From positions 496,001 to 560,000 of the forward strand of contig JALJCQ010000009.1 in NCBI GenBank assembly GCA_023091665.1: a stretch of 64,000 bases of DNA, given 5' to 3'. The position numbers were made by a program, and so were the translations under genes. Positions 50,030 to 60,986 of the stretch are shown here, piece after piece. Every line of letters starts with the position of its first letter. The stretch's first letter is position 1. The notes beneath the pieces are model-generated. The model was not told where the DNA came from. It worked only from the letters and a program-made list of their open reading frames with translations, and searched no databases. This DNA comes from Pythium myriotylum. Taxonomy: Eukaryota; Oomycota; Peronosporomycetes; Pythiales; Pythiaceae.

Positions 50030-51916
50030 ATGGTGACGCTGGTGTGTGCGCTCGCCGGTGTGAAGGGAAACGCGTTCGCAGTCGACATCGATGCGAGCAA
50101 GTTGGTGGACCACTTGAAGGACGCGATCAAGGTGAAGAAGGAGAACAAGATCAAGTGCGATGCAGATGAGCTCGAGCTGTTCCTCGCCAGGAACGGCGAC
50201 GACACGTGGCTCGAATCAAGCACAGATGATGTGAAGAAGCTCAAGAAAGGGGAAAAGACTGCTCTAATCGAAGCGCTGACACACGAAGACAATGAACTGC
50301 AGGGAGAGTCTGGCCTTCAGAAGGTGTTGAAGGATATGCCTGAGCCGTCCACCGATCAAATCCACGTGTTGGTGGTGATTCCGTCGCATGACGTCGGTGG
50401 AAAGCGTGTTCGAGTAGATGAATGGTTCGTCGACGAAGCATTTTCTGTCCAAAAGAAGAAACGAAAACTGGATGAAGACGAAACTGACCAATTCACAAGG
50501 TATTTCAAGATGGCTGGGTTTCCACCGTTGGCACATCCGATGGAGAAGTACACGAAGATTGTGGAACGAGATGCATATGCTGTGATTTTTGCAGAGCTAA
50601 TGCGCAAGGTGAAGTTGTGCTTCGAAGCCAAATCAGGCGCTAACATGGTCGTGACGGGAAATCCAGGCACAGGGAAGAGTCGCTTTTACCTCTATTGCAT
50701 CTTTCAACTTCTATTGGGGCATCAAGCGGAAGTCAAAGAGCTTGCTTCTTTTGATTTGGTGCTGAATTTCGGAAACAAATACCACAAGTTCCATGCTGAA
50801 AGCAGGGAGTTCATCAAGTTGAACGAAGCGGATGCTCTTTCGATTCAAGATCAGCACCGTGTGCTTCGGCTCATCGAGGGAAAATCATCGGAACTTACCG
50901 GCTGGAAAGGAGTATCAATTCTATTTGCTTCCCCGGGGCTGGATGGCATGAACGATTACGCAAAAGTTGACTCGTTCACGTACATCTTGCCAGTGTGGAG
51001 TCTGGAAGAGCTTCAAGATTACAACTCACTGCTTGATGATGATTTCAAACTATCGGAAGACGTTTTGATCTCGCGATACGACAAATTTGGTGGAATTCCA
51101 AGATTCATCTTCACTGCGACGGAGCTTGAGAATGACGAAGAACTTCAGAAGGCTATCGCTACATTCAGTGCGTTGGATATCATTTCATATGCCAAAAGCA
51201 ATCATGCTGTGCGAGACGGAAATTACAGCCACCGCGTTCTCGAGATGGTCCCGAGCAGAGTGGATTTTCGAGCAAAATTCCATCTTGATTTTTTGTCCAA
51301 GTACATTGCCGAGAAGATCGTTGCTAAAGTGGACGAAGACAGTCTGCAAAGAGTATCGGAATTCGCAATTGCACACGCCAATGATGACTCAGGAAGTACA
51401 TCCGTCGTTCGAGGCAAGATATACGAGATGCTCTGCCACAGATGGTTCAATCTACACAAACAAGGACACCTACAGCTCCGTTCGTTGTGCTCGAAGGAGC
51501 GCATAGAGTTGATCGTTCCGGAAAATATGCCAATGGTACGGTTCTCCACTCTCGATGAGATCCGTGCAGTTCCTCGACGCCTGACGTACTACCAGCCGAC
51601 GTCAAGAACATTCGGTGCGTTGGATGCATTCATCTTGGATGGCAAGAACACCAGATGCTATGGTTTGCAGATGACCCTCAACCTGGATCATGGAATCAAA
51701 GCTGCACCATTGAGTAGCTTTTTGCTCTGGCTGAACGGTATTGGTATCCCCACGTATCAGTTCTACTTTGGTTTCGTGGTTCCAAGCAACTTAGCGCCAC
51801 ACTATCGGAAGCAAACGATCAGAACCAAGACTAATGAAGTTCACCAGAGACCAGGAACGTTGGCGAGTGTGAAGCAGTATGTTGTTGCATTAGACGTGTT
51901 TGTTGGGAACATTTAA
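50030..51916 (+). CDS. CRN-B copy 18
   Basis: 628 residues. Header type h1/D/C/R/Q, a combination not seen elsewhere: the h1 start of copy 1, link D, core C and motif LELFLAR. CRN-B body with ELEN. Confidence 0.9.
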   Translation: MVTLVCALAGVKGNAFAVDIDASKLVDHLKDAIKVKKENKIKCDADELELFLARNGDDTWLESSTDDVKKLKKGEKTALIEALTHEDNELQGESGLQKVLKDMPEPSTDQIHVLVVIPSHDVGGKRVRVDEWFVDEAFSVQKKKRKLDEDETDQFTRYFKMAGFPPLAHPMEKYTKIVERDAYAVIFAELMRKVKLCFEAKSGANMVVTGNPGTGKSRFYLYCIFQLLLGHQAEVKELASFDLVLNFGNKYHKFHAESREFIKLNEADALSIQDQHRVLRLIEGKSSELTGWKGVSILFASPGLDGMNDYAKVDSFTYILPVWSLEELQDYNSLLDDDFKLSEDVLISRYDKFGGIPRFIFTATELENDEELQKAIATFSALDIISYAKSNHAVRDGNYSHRVLEMVPSRVDFRAKFHLDFLSKYIAEKIVAKVDEDSLQRVSEFAIAHANDDSGSTSVVRGKIYEMLCHRWFNLHKQGHLQLRSLCSKERIELIVPENMPMVRFSTLDEIRAVPRRLTYYQPTSRTFGALDAFILDGKNTRCYGLQMTLNLDHGIKAAPLSSFLLWLNGIGIPTYQFYFGFVVPSNLAPHYRKQTIRTKTNEVHQRPGTLASVKQYVVALDVFVGNI

Positions 51917-52350
51917 AGGGGTAATACAAGCTAGAGAGGATATAGAGGAAACAAAGTTGTTCCTATGTCCTTGCACTGTGTCCTCGAGACACTATTGTTG
52001 CGGCTGCTGCTGATTGTGCTCGATAGTGCTGATAAGACAGAAATGATTCTCTCTGATAGCCTGTCTAAACCGATAGTGTCGAAATGGTAGCGATTTGCCT
52101 CCTAGCCTAAGCTACTTCTTGAACAATGTATGCATTCCCCAAAGTTCGTTGGTTCTGATCACCTCTATGATCTGATAACCTGCAGAACCGCGACAAGGAC
52201 TCGACAGAAGTGAAGCACGATCTGTTTCTATGGGCAAAAGAAGCGCAAGCGCGCCATCTGCACGAGATCCGCAAAGTCGACAGAAGTTACAGCTAAAAAA
52301 AGGTTCCAGTTTCAGATGATGGAGGTTAAGACAAAAAAAAAGATTCTTTT
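51917..52350 (+). other. B-type tail after copy 18
   Basis: Copy of the B tail described at 29259; no gene seen. Confidence 0.7.
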
Positions 52351-52665
52351 TTAATTCTGTGTTGTAAATTCGTTCAGGTTTTCTTTCAATGATGGGCATT
52401 TATTCTTGATATATTCATTTTTACACATCCAATTGAAATATTGGGTATCGTTTTCAACAATCCACTTTACTGATTTGTTCTTATGTTTGCCCCACCGCAT
52501 GATATAACTATCGTCTCCATCTTGGAACTTCCCTTGTAAAAAGCGTTTGATATCCGATTCTTCGGATTGTTGATTGTATAACCATCGACAGTATGACGCA
52601 TCTTGATCATATACTTCCTCAAGAGCCTTTCCCTTGTATTTTCCGAACTCTAAAATAACGGACAT
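52351..52665 (-). CDS. ExoX-C-like repeat protein, copy 6
   Basis: Identical protein to the copy at 29693-30007. Confidence 0.6.
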   Translation of the reverse strand: MSVILEFGKYKGKALEEVYDQDASYCRWLYNQQSEESDIKRFLQGKFQDGDDSYIMRWGKHKNKSVKWIVENDTQYFNWMCKNEYIKNKCPSLKENLNEFTTQN

Positions 52666-52838
52666 TTTTATGTGTAGTGTATGGTGTATCCCTATATACT
52701 ACTTACTAATTTTATGTCAGAATTGAAAAAAAATATCTATGTAATGGGTACGTCAAAAACCCAACTTTGGGTTGCACCGTTTGATTGGCTGAAATACGAT
52801 TAGAGAGAACGTCCCTCACACAGAAGGCAATTGGAAAC

Positions 52839-54725
52839 ATGGTGACGCTGTTCTGCGCGCTCGTCGGTGTGAAGGGGAACGCGTTCTCCATCGACATCGA
52901 TGCGAGCAAGTCTGTGGACCACTTGAAGAAGGCCATCAAGAAGGAGAAGGAGAACAAGATCAAGTGCGATGCAGATGAGCTCGAGCTGTTCCTCGCCAAG
53001 AAGGGCGACGACACGTGGCTCGAATCAAGCACAGATGATGTGAAGAAGCTCAAGAAAGGGGAAAAGACTGCTCTAATCGAAGCGCTGACACACGAAGACA
53101 ATGAACTGCAGGGAGAGTCTGGCCTTCAGAAGGTGTTGAAGGATATGCCTGAGCCGTCCACCGATCAAATCCACGTGTTGGTGGTGATTCCGTCGCATGA
53201 CGTCGGTGGAAAGCGTGTTCGAGTAGATGAATGGTTCGTCGACGAAGCATTTTCTGTCCAAAAGAAGAAACGAAAACTGGATGAAGACGAAACTGACCAA
53301 TTCACAAGGTATTTCAAGATGGCTGGGTTTCCACCGTTGGCACATCCGATGGAGAAGTACACGAAGATTGTGGAACGAGATGCATATGCTGTGATTTTTG
53401 CAGAGCTAATGCGCAAGGTGAAGTTGTGCTTCGAAGCCAAATCAGGTGCTAACATGGTCGTGACGGGAAATCCAGGCACAGGGAAGAGTCGCTTTTACCT
53501 CTATTGCATCTTTCAACTTCTATTGGGGCATCAAGCGGAAGTCAAAGAGCTTGCTTCTTTTGATTTGGTGCTGAATTTCGGAAACAAATACCACAAGTTC
53601 CATGCTGAAAGCAGGGAGTTCATCAAGTTGAACGAAGCGGATGCTCTTTCGATTCAAGATCAGCACCGTGTGCTTCGGCTCATCGAGGGAAAATCATCGG
53701 AACTTACCGGCTGGAAAGGAGTATCAATTCTATTTGCTTCCCCGGGGCTGGATGGCATGAACGATTACGCAAAAGTTGACTCGTTCACGTACATCTTGCC
53801 AGTGTGGAGTCTGGAAGAGCTTCAAGATTACAACTCACTGCTTGATGATGATTTCAAACTATCGGAAGACGTTTTGATCTCGCGATACGACAAATTTGGT
53901 GGAATTCCAAGATTCATCTTCACTGCGACGGAGCTTGAGAATGACGAAGAACTTCAGAAGGCTATCGCTACATTCAGTGCGTTGGATATCATTTCATATG
54001 CCAAAAGCAATCATGCTGTGCGAGACGGAAATTACAGCCACCGCGTTCTCGAGATGGTCCCGAGCAGAGTGGATTTTCGAGCAAAATTCCATCTTGATTT
54101 TTTGTCCAAGTACATTGCCGAGAAGATCGTTGCTAAAGTGGACGAAGACAGTCTGCAAAGAGTATCGGAATTCGCAATTGCACACGCCAATGATGACTCA
54201 GGAAGTACATCCGTCGTTCGAGGCAAGATATACGAGATGCTCTGCCACAGATGGTTCAATCTACACAAACAAGGACACCTACAGCTCCGTTCGTTGTGCT
54301 CGAAGGAGCGCATAGAGTTGATCGTTCCGGAAAATATGCCAATGGTACGGTTCTCCACTCTCGATGAGATCCGTGCAGTTCCTCGACGCCTGACGTACTA
54401 CCAGCCGACGTCAAGAACATTCGGTGCGTTGGATGCATTCATCTTGGATGGCAAGAACACCAGATGCTATGGTTTGCAGATGACCCTCAACCTGGATCAT
54501 GGAATCAAAGCTGCACCATTGAGTAGCTTTTTGCTCTGGCTGAACGGTATTGGTATCCCCACGTATCAGTTCTACTTTGGTTTCGTGGTTCCAAGCAACT
54601 TAGCGCCACACTATCGGAAGCAAACGATCAGAACCAAGACTAATGAAGTTCACCAGAGACCAGGAACGTTGGCGAGTGTGAAGCAGTATGTTGTTGCATT
54701 AGACGTGTTTGTTGGGAACATTTAA
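52839..54725 (+). CDS. CRN-B copy 19
   Basis: 628 residues, same protein as copies 15 and 16 (h2/K/C/K/Q). One private silent change just before Walker A (AGGTGCTAAC for AGGCGCTAAC). Confidence 0.9.
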   Translation: MVTLFCALVGVKGNAFSIDIDASKSVDHLKKAIKKEKENKIKCDADELELFLAKKGDDTWLESSTDDVKKLKKGEKTALIEALTHEDNELQGESGLQKVLKDMPEPSTDQIHVLVVIPSHDVGGKRVRVDEWFVDEAFSVQKKKRKLDEDETDQFTRYFKMAGFPPLAHPMEKYTKIVERDAYAVIFAELMRKVKLCFEAKSGANMVVTGNPGTGKSRFYLYCIFQLLLGHQAEVKELASFDLVLNFGNKYHKFHAESREFIKLNEADALSIQDQHRVLRLIEGKSSELTGWKGVSILFASPGLDGMNDYAKVDSFTYILPVWSLEELQDYNSLLDDDFKLSEDVLISRYDKFGGIPRFIFTATELENDEELQKAIATFSALDIISYAKSNHAVRDGNYSHRVLEMVPSRVDFRAKFHLDFLSKYIAEKIVAKVDEDSLQRVSEFAIAHANDDSGSTSVVRGKIYEMLCHRWFNLHKQGHLQLRSLCSKERIELIVPENMPMVRFSTLDEIRAVPRRLTYYQPTSRTFGALDAFILDGKNTRCYGLQMTLNLDHGIKAAPLSSFLLWLNGIGIPTYQFYFGFVVPSNLAPHYRKQTIRTKTNEVHQRPGTLASVKQYVVALDVFVGNI

Positions 54726-55159
54726 AGGGGTAATACAAGCTAGAGAGGATATAGAGGAAACAAAGTTGTTCCTATGTCCTTGCACTGTGTCCTCGAGACA
54801 CTATTGTTGCGGCTGCTGCTGATTGTGCTCGATAGTGCTGATAAGACAGAAATGATTCTCTCTGATAGCCTGTCTAAACCGATAGTGTCGAAATGGTAGC
54901 GATTTGCCTCCTAGCCTAAGCTACTTCTTGAACAATGTATGCATTCCCCAAAGTTCGTTGGTTCTGATCACCTCTATGATCTGATAACCTGCAGAACCGC
55001 GACAAGGACTCGACAGAAGTGAAGCACGATCTGTTTCTATGGGCAAAAGAAGCGCAAGCGCGCCATCTGCACGAGATCCGCAAAGTCGACAGAAGTTACA
55101 GCTAAAAAAAGGTTCCAGTTTCAGATGATGGAGGTTAAGACAAAAAAAAAGATTCTTTT
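54726..55159 (+). other. B-type tail after copy 19
   Basis: Copy of the B tail described at 29259; no gene seen. Confidence 0.7.
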
Positions 55160-55474
55160 TTAATTCTGTGTTGTAAATTCGTTCAGGTTTTCTTTCAATG
55201 ATGGGCATTTATTCTTGATATATTCATTTTTACACATCCAATTGAAATATTGGGTATCGTTTTCAACAATCCACTTTACTGATTTGTTCTTATGTTTGCC
55301 CCACCGCATGATATAACTATCGTCTCCATCTTGGAACTTCCCTTGTAAAAAGCGTTTGATATCCGATTCTTCGGATTGTTGATTGTATAACCATCGACAG
55401 TATGACGCATCTTGATCATATACTTCCTCAAGAGCCTTTCCCTTGTATTTTCCGAACTCTAAAATAACGGACAT
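55160..55474 (-). CDS. ExoX-C-like repeat protein, copy 7
   Basis: Identical protein to the copy at 29693-30007. Confidence 0.6.
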   Translation of the reverse strand: MSVILEFGKYKGKALEEVYDQDASYCRWLYNQQSEESDIKRFLQGKFQDGDDSYIMRWGKHKNKSVKWIVENDTQYFNWMCKNEYIKNKCPSLKENLNEFTTQN

Positions 55475-55647
55475 TTTTATGTGTAGTGTATGGTGTATCC
55501 CTATATACTACTTACTAATTTTATGTCAGAATTGAAAAAAAATATCTATGTAATGGGTACGTCAAAAACCCAACTTTGGGTTGCACCGTTTGATTGGCTG
55601 AAATACGATTAGAGAGAACGTCCCTCACACAGAAGGCAATTGGAAAC

Positions 55648-57534
55648 ATGGTGACGCTGTTCTGCGCGCTCGTCGGTGTGAAGGGGAACGCGTTCTCCAT
55701 CGACATCGATGCGAGCAAGTCTGTGGACCACTTGAAGAAGGCCATCAAGAAGGAGAAGGAGAACAAGATCAAGTGCGATGCAGATGAGCTCGAGCTGTTC
55801 CTCGCCAGGAACGGCGACGACACGTGGCTCGAATCAAGCACAGATGATGTGAAGAAGCTCAAGAAAGGGGAAAAGACTGCTCTAATCGAAGCGCTGACAC
55901 ACGAAGACAATGAACTGCAGGGAGAGTCTGGCCTTCAGAAGGTGTTGAAGGATATGCCTGAGCCGTCCACCGATCAAATCCACGTGTTGGTGGTGATTCC
56001 GTCGCATGACGTCGGTGGAAAGCGTGTTCGAGTAGATGAATGGTTCGTCGACGAAGCATTTTCTGTCCAAAAGAAGAAACGAAAACTGGATGAAGACGAA
56101 ACTGACCAATTCACAAGGTATTTCAAGATGGCTGGGTTTCCACCGTTGGCACATCCGATGGAGAAGTACACGAAGATTGTGGAACGAGATGCATATGCTG
56201 TGATTTTTGCAGAGCTAATGCGCAAGGTGAAGTTGTGCTTCGAAGCCAAATCAGGCGCTAACATGGTCGTGACGGGAAATCCAGGCACAGGGAAGAGTCG
56301 CTTTTACCTCTATTGCATCTTTCAACTTCTATTGGGGCATCAAGCGGAAGTCAAAGAGCTTGCTTCTTTTGATTTGGTGCTGAATTTCGGAAACAAATAC
56401 CACAAGTTCCATGCTGAAAGCAGGGAGTTCATCAAGTTGAACGAAGCGGATGCTCTTTCGATTCAAGATCAGCACCGTGTGCTTCGGCTCATCGAGGGAA
56501 AATCATCGGAACTTACCGGCTGGAAAGGAGTATCAATTCTATTTGCTTCCCCGGGGCTGGATGGCATGAACGATTACGCAAAAGTTGACTCGTTCACGTA
56601 CATCTTGCCAGTGTGGAGTCTGGAAGAGCTTCAAGATTACAACTCACTGCTTGATGATGATTTCAAACTATCGGAAGACGTTTTGATCTCGCGATACGAC
56701 AAATTTGGTGGAATTCCAAGATTCATCTTCACTGCGACGGAGCTTGAGAATGACGAAGAACTTCAGAAGGCTATCGCTACATTCAGTGCGTTGGATATCA
56801 TTTCATATGCCAAAAGCAATCATGCTGTGCGAGACGGAAATTACAGCCACCGCGTTCTCGAGATGGTCCCGAGCAGAGTGGATTTTCGAGCAAAATTCCA
56901 TCTTGATTTTTTGTCCAAGTACATTGCCGAGAAGATCGTTGCTAAAGTGGACGAAGACAGTCTGCAAAGAGTATCGGAATTCGCAATTGCACACGCCAAT
57001 GATGACTCAGGAAGTACATCCGTCGTTCGAGGCAAGATATACGAGATGCTCTGCCACAGATGGTTCAATCTACACAAACAAGGACACCTACAGCTCCGTT
57101 CGTTGTGCTCGAAGGAGCGCATAGAGTTGATCGTTCCGGAAAATATGCCAATGGTACGGTTCTCCACTCTCGATGAGATCCGTGCAGTTCCTCGACGCCT
57201 GACGTACTACCAGCCGACGTCAAGAACATTCGGTGCGTTGGATGCATTCATCTTGGATGGCAAGAACACCAGATGCTATGGTTTGCAGATGACCCTCAAC
57301 CTGGATCATGGAATCAAAGCTGCACCATTGAGTAGCTTTTTGCTCTGGCTGAACGGTATTGGTATCCCCACGTATCAGTTCTACTTTGGTTTCGTGGTTC
57401 CAAGCAACTTAGCGCCACACTATCGGAAGCAAACGATCAGAACCAAGACTAATGAAGTTCACCAGAGACCAGGAACGTTGGCGAGTGTGAAGCAGTATGT
57501 TGTTGCATTAGACGTGTTTGTTGGGAACATTTAA
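55648..57534 (+). CDS. CRN-B copy 20
   Basis: 628 residues. Header type h2/K/C/R/Q: it differs from copy 19 only in the LELFLAR-NGDD block, a three-residue swap inside the header motif. Confidence 0.9.
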   Translation: MVTLFCALVGVKGNAFSIDIDASKSVDHLKKAIKKEKENKIKCDADELELFLARNGDDTWLESSTDDVKKLKKGEKTALIEALTHEDNELQGESGLQKVLKDMPEPSTDQIHVLVVIPSHDVGGKRVRVDEWFVDEAFSVQKKKRKLDEDETDQFTRYFKMAGFPPLAHPMEKYTKIVERDAYAVIFAELMRKVKLCFEAKSGANMVVTGNPGTGKSRFYLYCIFQLLLGHQAEVKELASFDLVLNFGNKYHKFHAESREFIKLNEADALSIQDQHRVLRLIEGKSSELTGWKGVSILFASPGLDGMNDYAKVDSFTYILPVWSLEELQDYNSLLDDDFKLSEDVLISRYDKFGGIPRFIFTATELENDEELQKAIATFSALDIISYAKSNHAVRDGNYSHRVLEMVPSRVDFRAKFHLDFLSKYIAEKIVAKVDEDSLQRVSEFAIAHANDDSGSTSVVRGKIYEMLCHRWFNLHKQGHLQLRSLCSKERIELIVPENMPMVRFSTLDEIRAVPRRLTYYQPTSRTFGALDAFILDGKNTRCYGLQMTLNLDHGIKAAPLSSFLLWLNGIGIPTYQFYFGFVVPSNLAPHYRKQTIRTKTNEVHQRPGTLASVKQYVVALDVFVGNI

Positions 57535-57968
57535 AGGGGTAATACAAGCTAGAGAGGATATAGAGGAAACAAAGTTGTTCCTATGTCCTTGCACTGTGTC
57601 CTCGAGACACTATTGTTGCGGCTGCTGCTGATTGTGCTCGATAGTGCTGATAAGACAGAAATGATTCTCTCTGATAGCCTGTCTAAACCGATAGTGTCGA
57701 AATGGTAGCGATTTGCCTCCTAGCCTAAGCTACTTCTTGAACAATGTATGCATTCCCCAAAGTTCGTTGGTTCTGATCACCTCTATGATCTGATAACCTG
57801 CAGAACCGCGACAAGGACTCGACAGAAGTGAAGCACGATCTGTTTCTATGGGCAAAAGAAGCGCAAGCGCGCCATCTGCACGAGATCCGCAAAGTCGACA
57901 GAAGTTACAGCTAAAAAAAGGTTCCAGTTTCAGATGATGGAGGTTAAGACAAAAAAAAAGATTCTTTT
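57535..57968 (+). other. B-type tail after copy 20
   Basis: Copy of the B tail described at 29259; no gene seen. Confidence 0.7.
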
Positions 57969-58283
57969 TTAATTCTGTGTTGTAAATTCGTTCAGGTTTT
58001 CTTTCAATGATGGGCATTTATTCTTGATATATTCATTTTTACACATCCAATTGAAATATTGGGTATCGTTTTCAACAATCCACTTTACTGATTTGTTCTT
58101 ATGTTTGCCCCACCGCATGATATAACTATCGTCTCCATCTTGGAACTTCCCTTGTAAAAAGCGTTTGATATCCGATTCTTCGGATTGTTGATTGTATAAC
58201 CATCGACAGTATGACGCATCTTGATCATATACTTCCTCAAGAGCCTTTCCCTTGTATTTTCCGAACTCTAAAATAACGGACAT
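57969..58283 (-). CDS. ExoX-C-like repeat protein, copy 8
   Basis: Identical protein to the copy at 29693-30007. Confidence 0.6.
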   Translation of the reverse strand: MSVILEFGKYKGKALEEVYDQDASYCRWLYNQQSEESDIKRFLQGKFQDGDDSYIMRWGKHKNKSVKWIVENDTQYFNWMCKNEYIKNKCPSLKENLNEFTTQN

Positions 58284-58450
58284 TTTTATGTGTAGTGTAT
58301 GGTGTATCCCTATATACTACTTACTAATTTTATGTCAGAATTGAAAAAAAATATCTATGTAATGGGTACGTCAAAAACCCAACTTTGGGTTGCACCGTTT
58401 GATTGGCTGAAATACGATTAGAGAGAACGTCCCTCACACAGAAGGCAATT

Positions 58451-58488
58451 GGAAACATGGTGACGCTGTTCTGCGTCACCATGTTTCC
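58451..58488. repeat. 15-bp perfect inverted repeat over the start codon of CRN copy 21
   Basis: GGAAACATGGTGACG (58451-58465) is followed by an 8-base loop and its exact reverse complement (58474-58488). The left arm is the normal CRN start region; the right arm is the first part of the 63-bp insertion. In RNA the start codon would be buried in a stable hairpin. Confidence 0.95.
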
Positions 58489-60301
58489 TATCGATCCCAG
58501 TACCTCTCGCATGCTAAGCGAGCGCTCTACCATCTGAGCGCTCGTCGGTGTGAAGGGGAACGCGTTCTCCATCGACATCGATGCGAGCAAGTCTGTGGAC
58601 CACTTGAAGAAGGCCATCAAGAAGGAGAAGGAGAACAAGATCAAGTGCGATGCAGATGAGCTCGAGCTGTTCCTCGCCAAGAAGGGCGACGACACGTGGC
58701 TCGAATCAAGCACAGATGATGTGAAGAAGCTCAAGAAAGGGGAAAAGACTGCTCTAATCGAAGCGCTGACACACGAAGACAATGAACTGCAGGGAGAGTC
58801 TGGCCTTCAGAAGGTGTTGAAGGATATGCCTGAGCCGTCCACCGATCAAATCCACGTGTTGGTGGTGGTTCCCAAGCAGGAAACCATTCAAGCTGTTTCA
58901 CAAGATGGTGTTTTCGATCGCTGCAGTGATCAATTCTTCTCACAATTCACCAGGGTTGACGAAGTCAACAGTTGGCTCGAGTTTCCGTCGTTGCTGCCGC
59001 TAACGAAACGTCAAAAGCTCTACATTCGATCTTCGTACAAGTCGATCGCTGCTCAAGTTCTGTCAAATGCGGACCCAAGCATGGTCAAGTATGCAGTCAT
59101 CACTGGCACGCCTGGCATTGGAAAATCAGTGTTCGTCTACTATGTGATGTGGAGGTTGGTCAAGGATAAGAAACGGGTGTTGTTTCTCACTCCAGCACCA
59201 CCAATCTACTTCGATGGCAGGTCGATGTTGATCTGCAATCAACTGCCTTTTGCTGGAAATCGCCATTTCTGGTCGGCCGATTTGTGGTGCCTCGTTGATT
59301 CAGTCGACCCAACTATGATTCCTGGGCTCCCCATTCTTCATTGCTCGACTCTGCTCGTGAGTACACCGCGACGAGACTGCATTGGTGAATTCAAGAAGCT
59401 CGTACCGACTCCAGATGTGTTCTACATGCCACTGTGGACCAAGGAAGAGCTGGCGACAATTGCTTCACTGTATCCAACTGCGGCAGATGTGTGGGATAAT
59501 CGATTTGAGTGCTTGGGTGGTGTACCTCGTCTGGTGATGCAAGACATTCAATCCGACCCAGAAGCTTTGCTGATTTCCGCATGCAGCAGTTGTTCTCTCG
59601 ATGATTGCATTATGCTGGTGTCCATCTACTCGGAGATCAATTCGAAGACCAAGATCATTCAGGCGTTGATTCACATCCACAGTCAAGAACCATATCGAGA
59701 GTACAAAGTTGCGTACGCATCAGAACTGGCGATGCAAGTGATCGCTCGAACAAAGTGGCGATCCGATCGCACGAAGATGCAAAGCCTTTTGGGGTCGTGC
59801 GATGGAAACCCGCTCGCACAATCGCTGTGCGGATACATCTTCGAGCCTCATGCGATGGATCTGTTGGAGCAAGGTGGGACTTTCGTGTGTCGGAGGCTGT
59901 TGTCTGGAGCTGAAATGCGAAAGCGCGACACAGCCAAACGCAAACGAGGCACCCCAGATAGTGAAGACGAAGAGACCATCGACATTCCACGTTCCTTGCA
60001 ACCACGACAAACAGTGGATCGTGTGAAAGTCGGTCAACTTGCAAATCAGCTGTACGTGCCACGGACATCGAACTATACTGCCATTGACGCGTGGATGCCG
60101 CACGTCGGTGGTTTTCAAATGACGGTGGGAAGGAAGCACGAGATCAAGGCCGGTGCGGCAGATGATCTGGGGAAACTGGGTGCCAACGGCAATCGGCTCT
60201 ACTTCTTGCTTCCACCGCTATACTACCAGTCGTTCACGAAGAAGACACCACAAACCATCGAGCAGTTTGCGATACTGATACCTTATCCGGAAGTGGTTTA
60301 A
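58457..60301 (+). pseudogene. CRN-A copy 21, interrupted by a 63-bp insertion
   Basis: The body matches copy 17 (h2/K/C/K/Q, ETIQ...QD, g2), with one private Ala-to-Pro change after the first NTPase strand (FLTPAPP). After codon 6, 63 foreign bases (58476-58538) keep the frame in length but bring a TGA at 58535-58537, so translation from the normal ATG gives only 26 residues. Downstream, the frame is open to 60301. The first in-frame ATG after the stop is near 58829, past the LxLFLAK motif; a GTG at 58550 is not a likely eukaryotic start. Confidence 0.85.
58489..58539 (-). tRNA. Fragment of a tRNA-Ala(AGC), not functional
   Basis: Read on the minus strand, these 51 bases match tRNA positions 10-60: D stem GCTC/GAGC, anticodon stem CTCGC/GCGAG around the loop TTAGCAT (anticodon AGC), variable loop AGGTA, 5' half of the T stem CTGGG and the T loop ATCGATA. 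The body resembles eukaryotic, especially plant-type, tRNA-Ala(AGC). Both acceptor strands and the 3' T-stem half are missing, so it cannot make a tRNA. At its 3' end it runs straight into a copy of the CRN start. Confidence 0.85.
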
Positions 60302-60593
60302 CACAATCTTCTTATCATCCTTCATAACCTCTCGAACTCGTTAACGTCTGTTTGCCGTCGATTTGCCGTCGATTTGTTGCTGTAGTGCAGTTGGCCAAAG
60401 ATTTGTATACTGATCAATGGAAGGGCAGCACCTCAATTTCTCTATAACCTTGCAAACTCGCTCATTTGTGTGATTGATGTGTTGTATACAGATGGCTGGG
60501 ACTTATCAAAAAAACTAAATCAACACAATCAACCTGACTTATTCAGAAATTTTTACGACTTGAATACAGAAGTTTCGCTTCGTTAATATAATT

Positions 60594-60986
60594 ATGAATA
60601 GAATCAGACGTTATAGAGATACTGGAGTTAATGAAGTTGCTCCAAAAGATGATCATAGAATTGATGCGATAATGAAAGAATTGGAGTATCTTCGCTCTGA
60701 ATTAGCTCAACAAAAGGTTGAAACATCCATTTCAAAATACTTTAATGAAGAGATATTTACAAAAGATAGAGAAGATTTACTCAAGGATGGATTTGTTAGT
60801 AAGGGAGACTACCTCGAAATCCCATTAACAATATTGAATGCCAGATACAAACAATGGTGCATCGATACTGGACATAATCGTATGTTGCGTAAAGCAATCA
60901 TTGAGAACATCCGAAATGATAAAGTTGATGGAGTTGTGTTCAAATATTATGACGGATACGACAAAATACGTGTTTTTCCTAGTTAG
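60594..60986 (+). CDS. 130-residue virus-derived protein, copy 14 (Lys to Gln)
   Basis: One private change, Lys to Gln (LAQQKVE for LAQKKVE), in the charged helix. TTAATGAAG allele. Confidence 0.55.
   Translation: MNRIRRYRDTGVNEVAPKDDHRIDAIMKELEYLRSELAQQKVETSISKYFNEEIFTKDREDLLKDGFVSKGDYLEIPLTILNARYKQWCIDTGHNRMLRKAIIENIRNDKVDGVVFKYYDGYDKIRVFPS

Noticed and set aside
58475..58538. The 63-bp insertion as a small intron
   Set aside because: The only GT...AG pair gives 64 bases, and its removal shifts the frame; the sequence is explained by an inverted gene copy plus a tRNA fragment.
58489..58539. A functional tRNA gene, a tRNA-derived SINE, or a retrotransposon primer-binding site
   Set aside because: Both acceptor strands and half of the T stem are missing, there is no SINE tail or target-site duplication, and a primer site would match the tRNA 3' end, which is absent.
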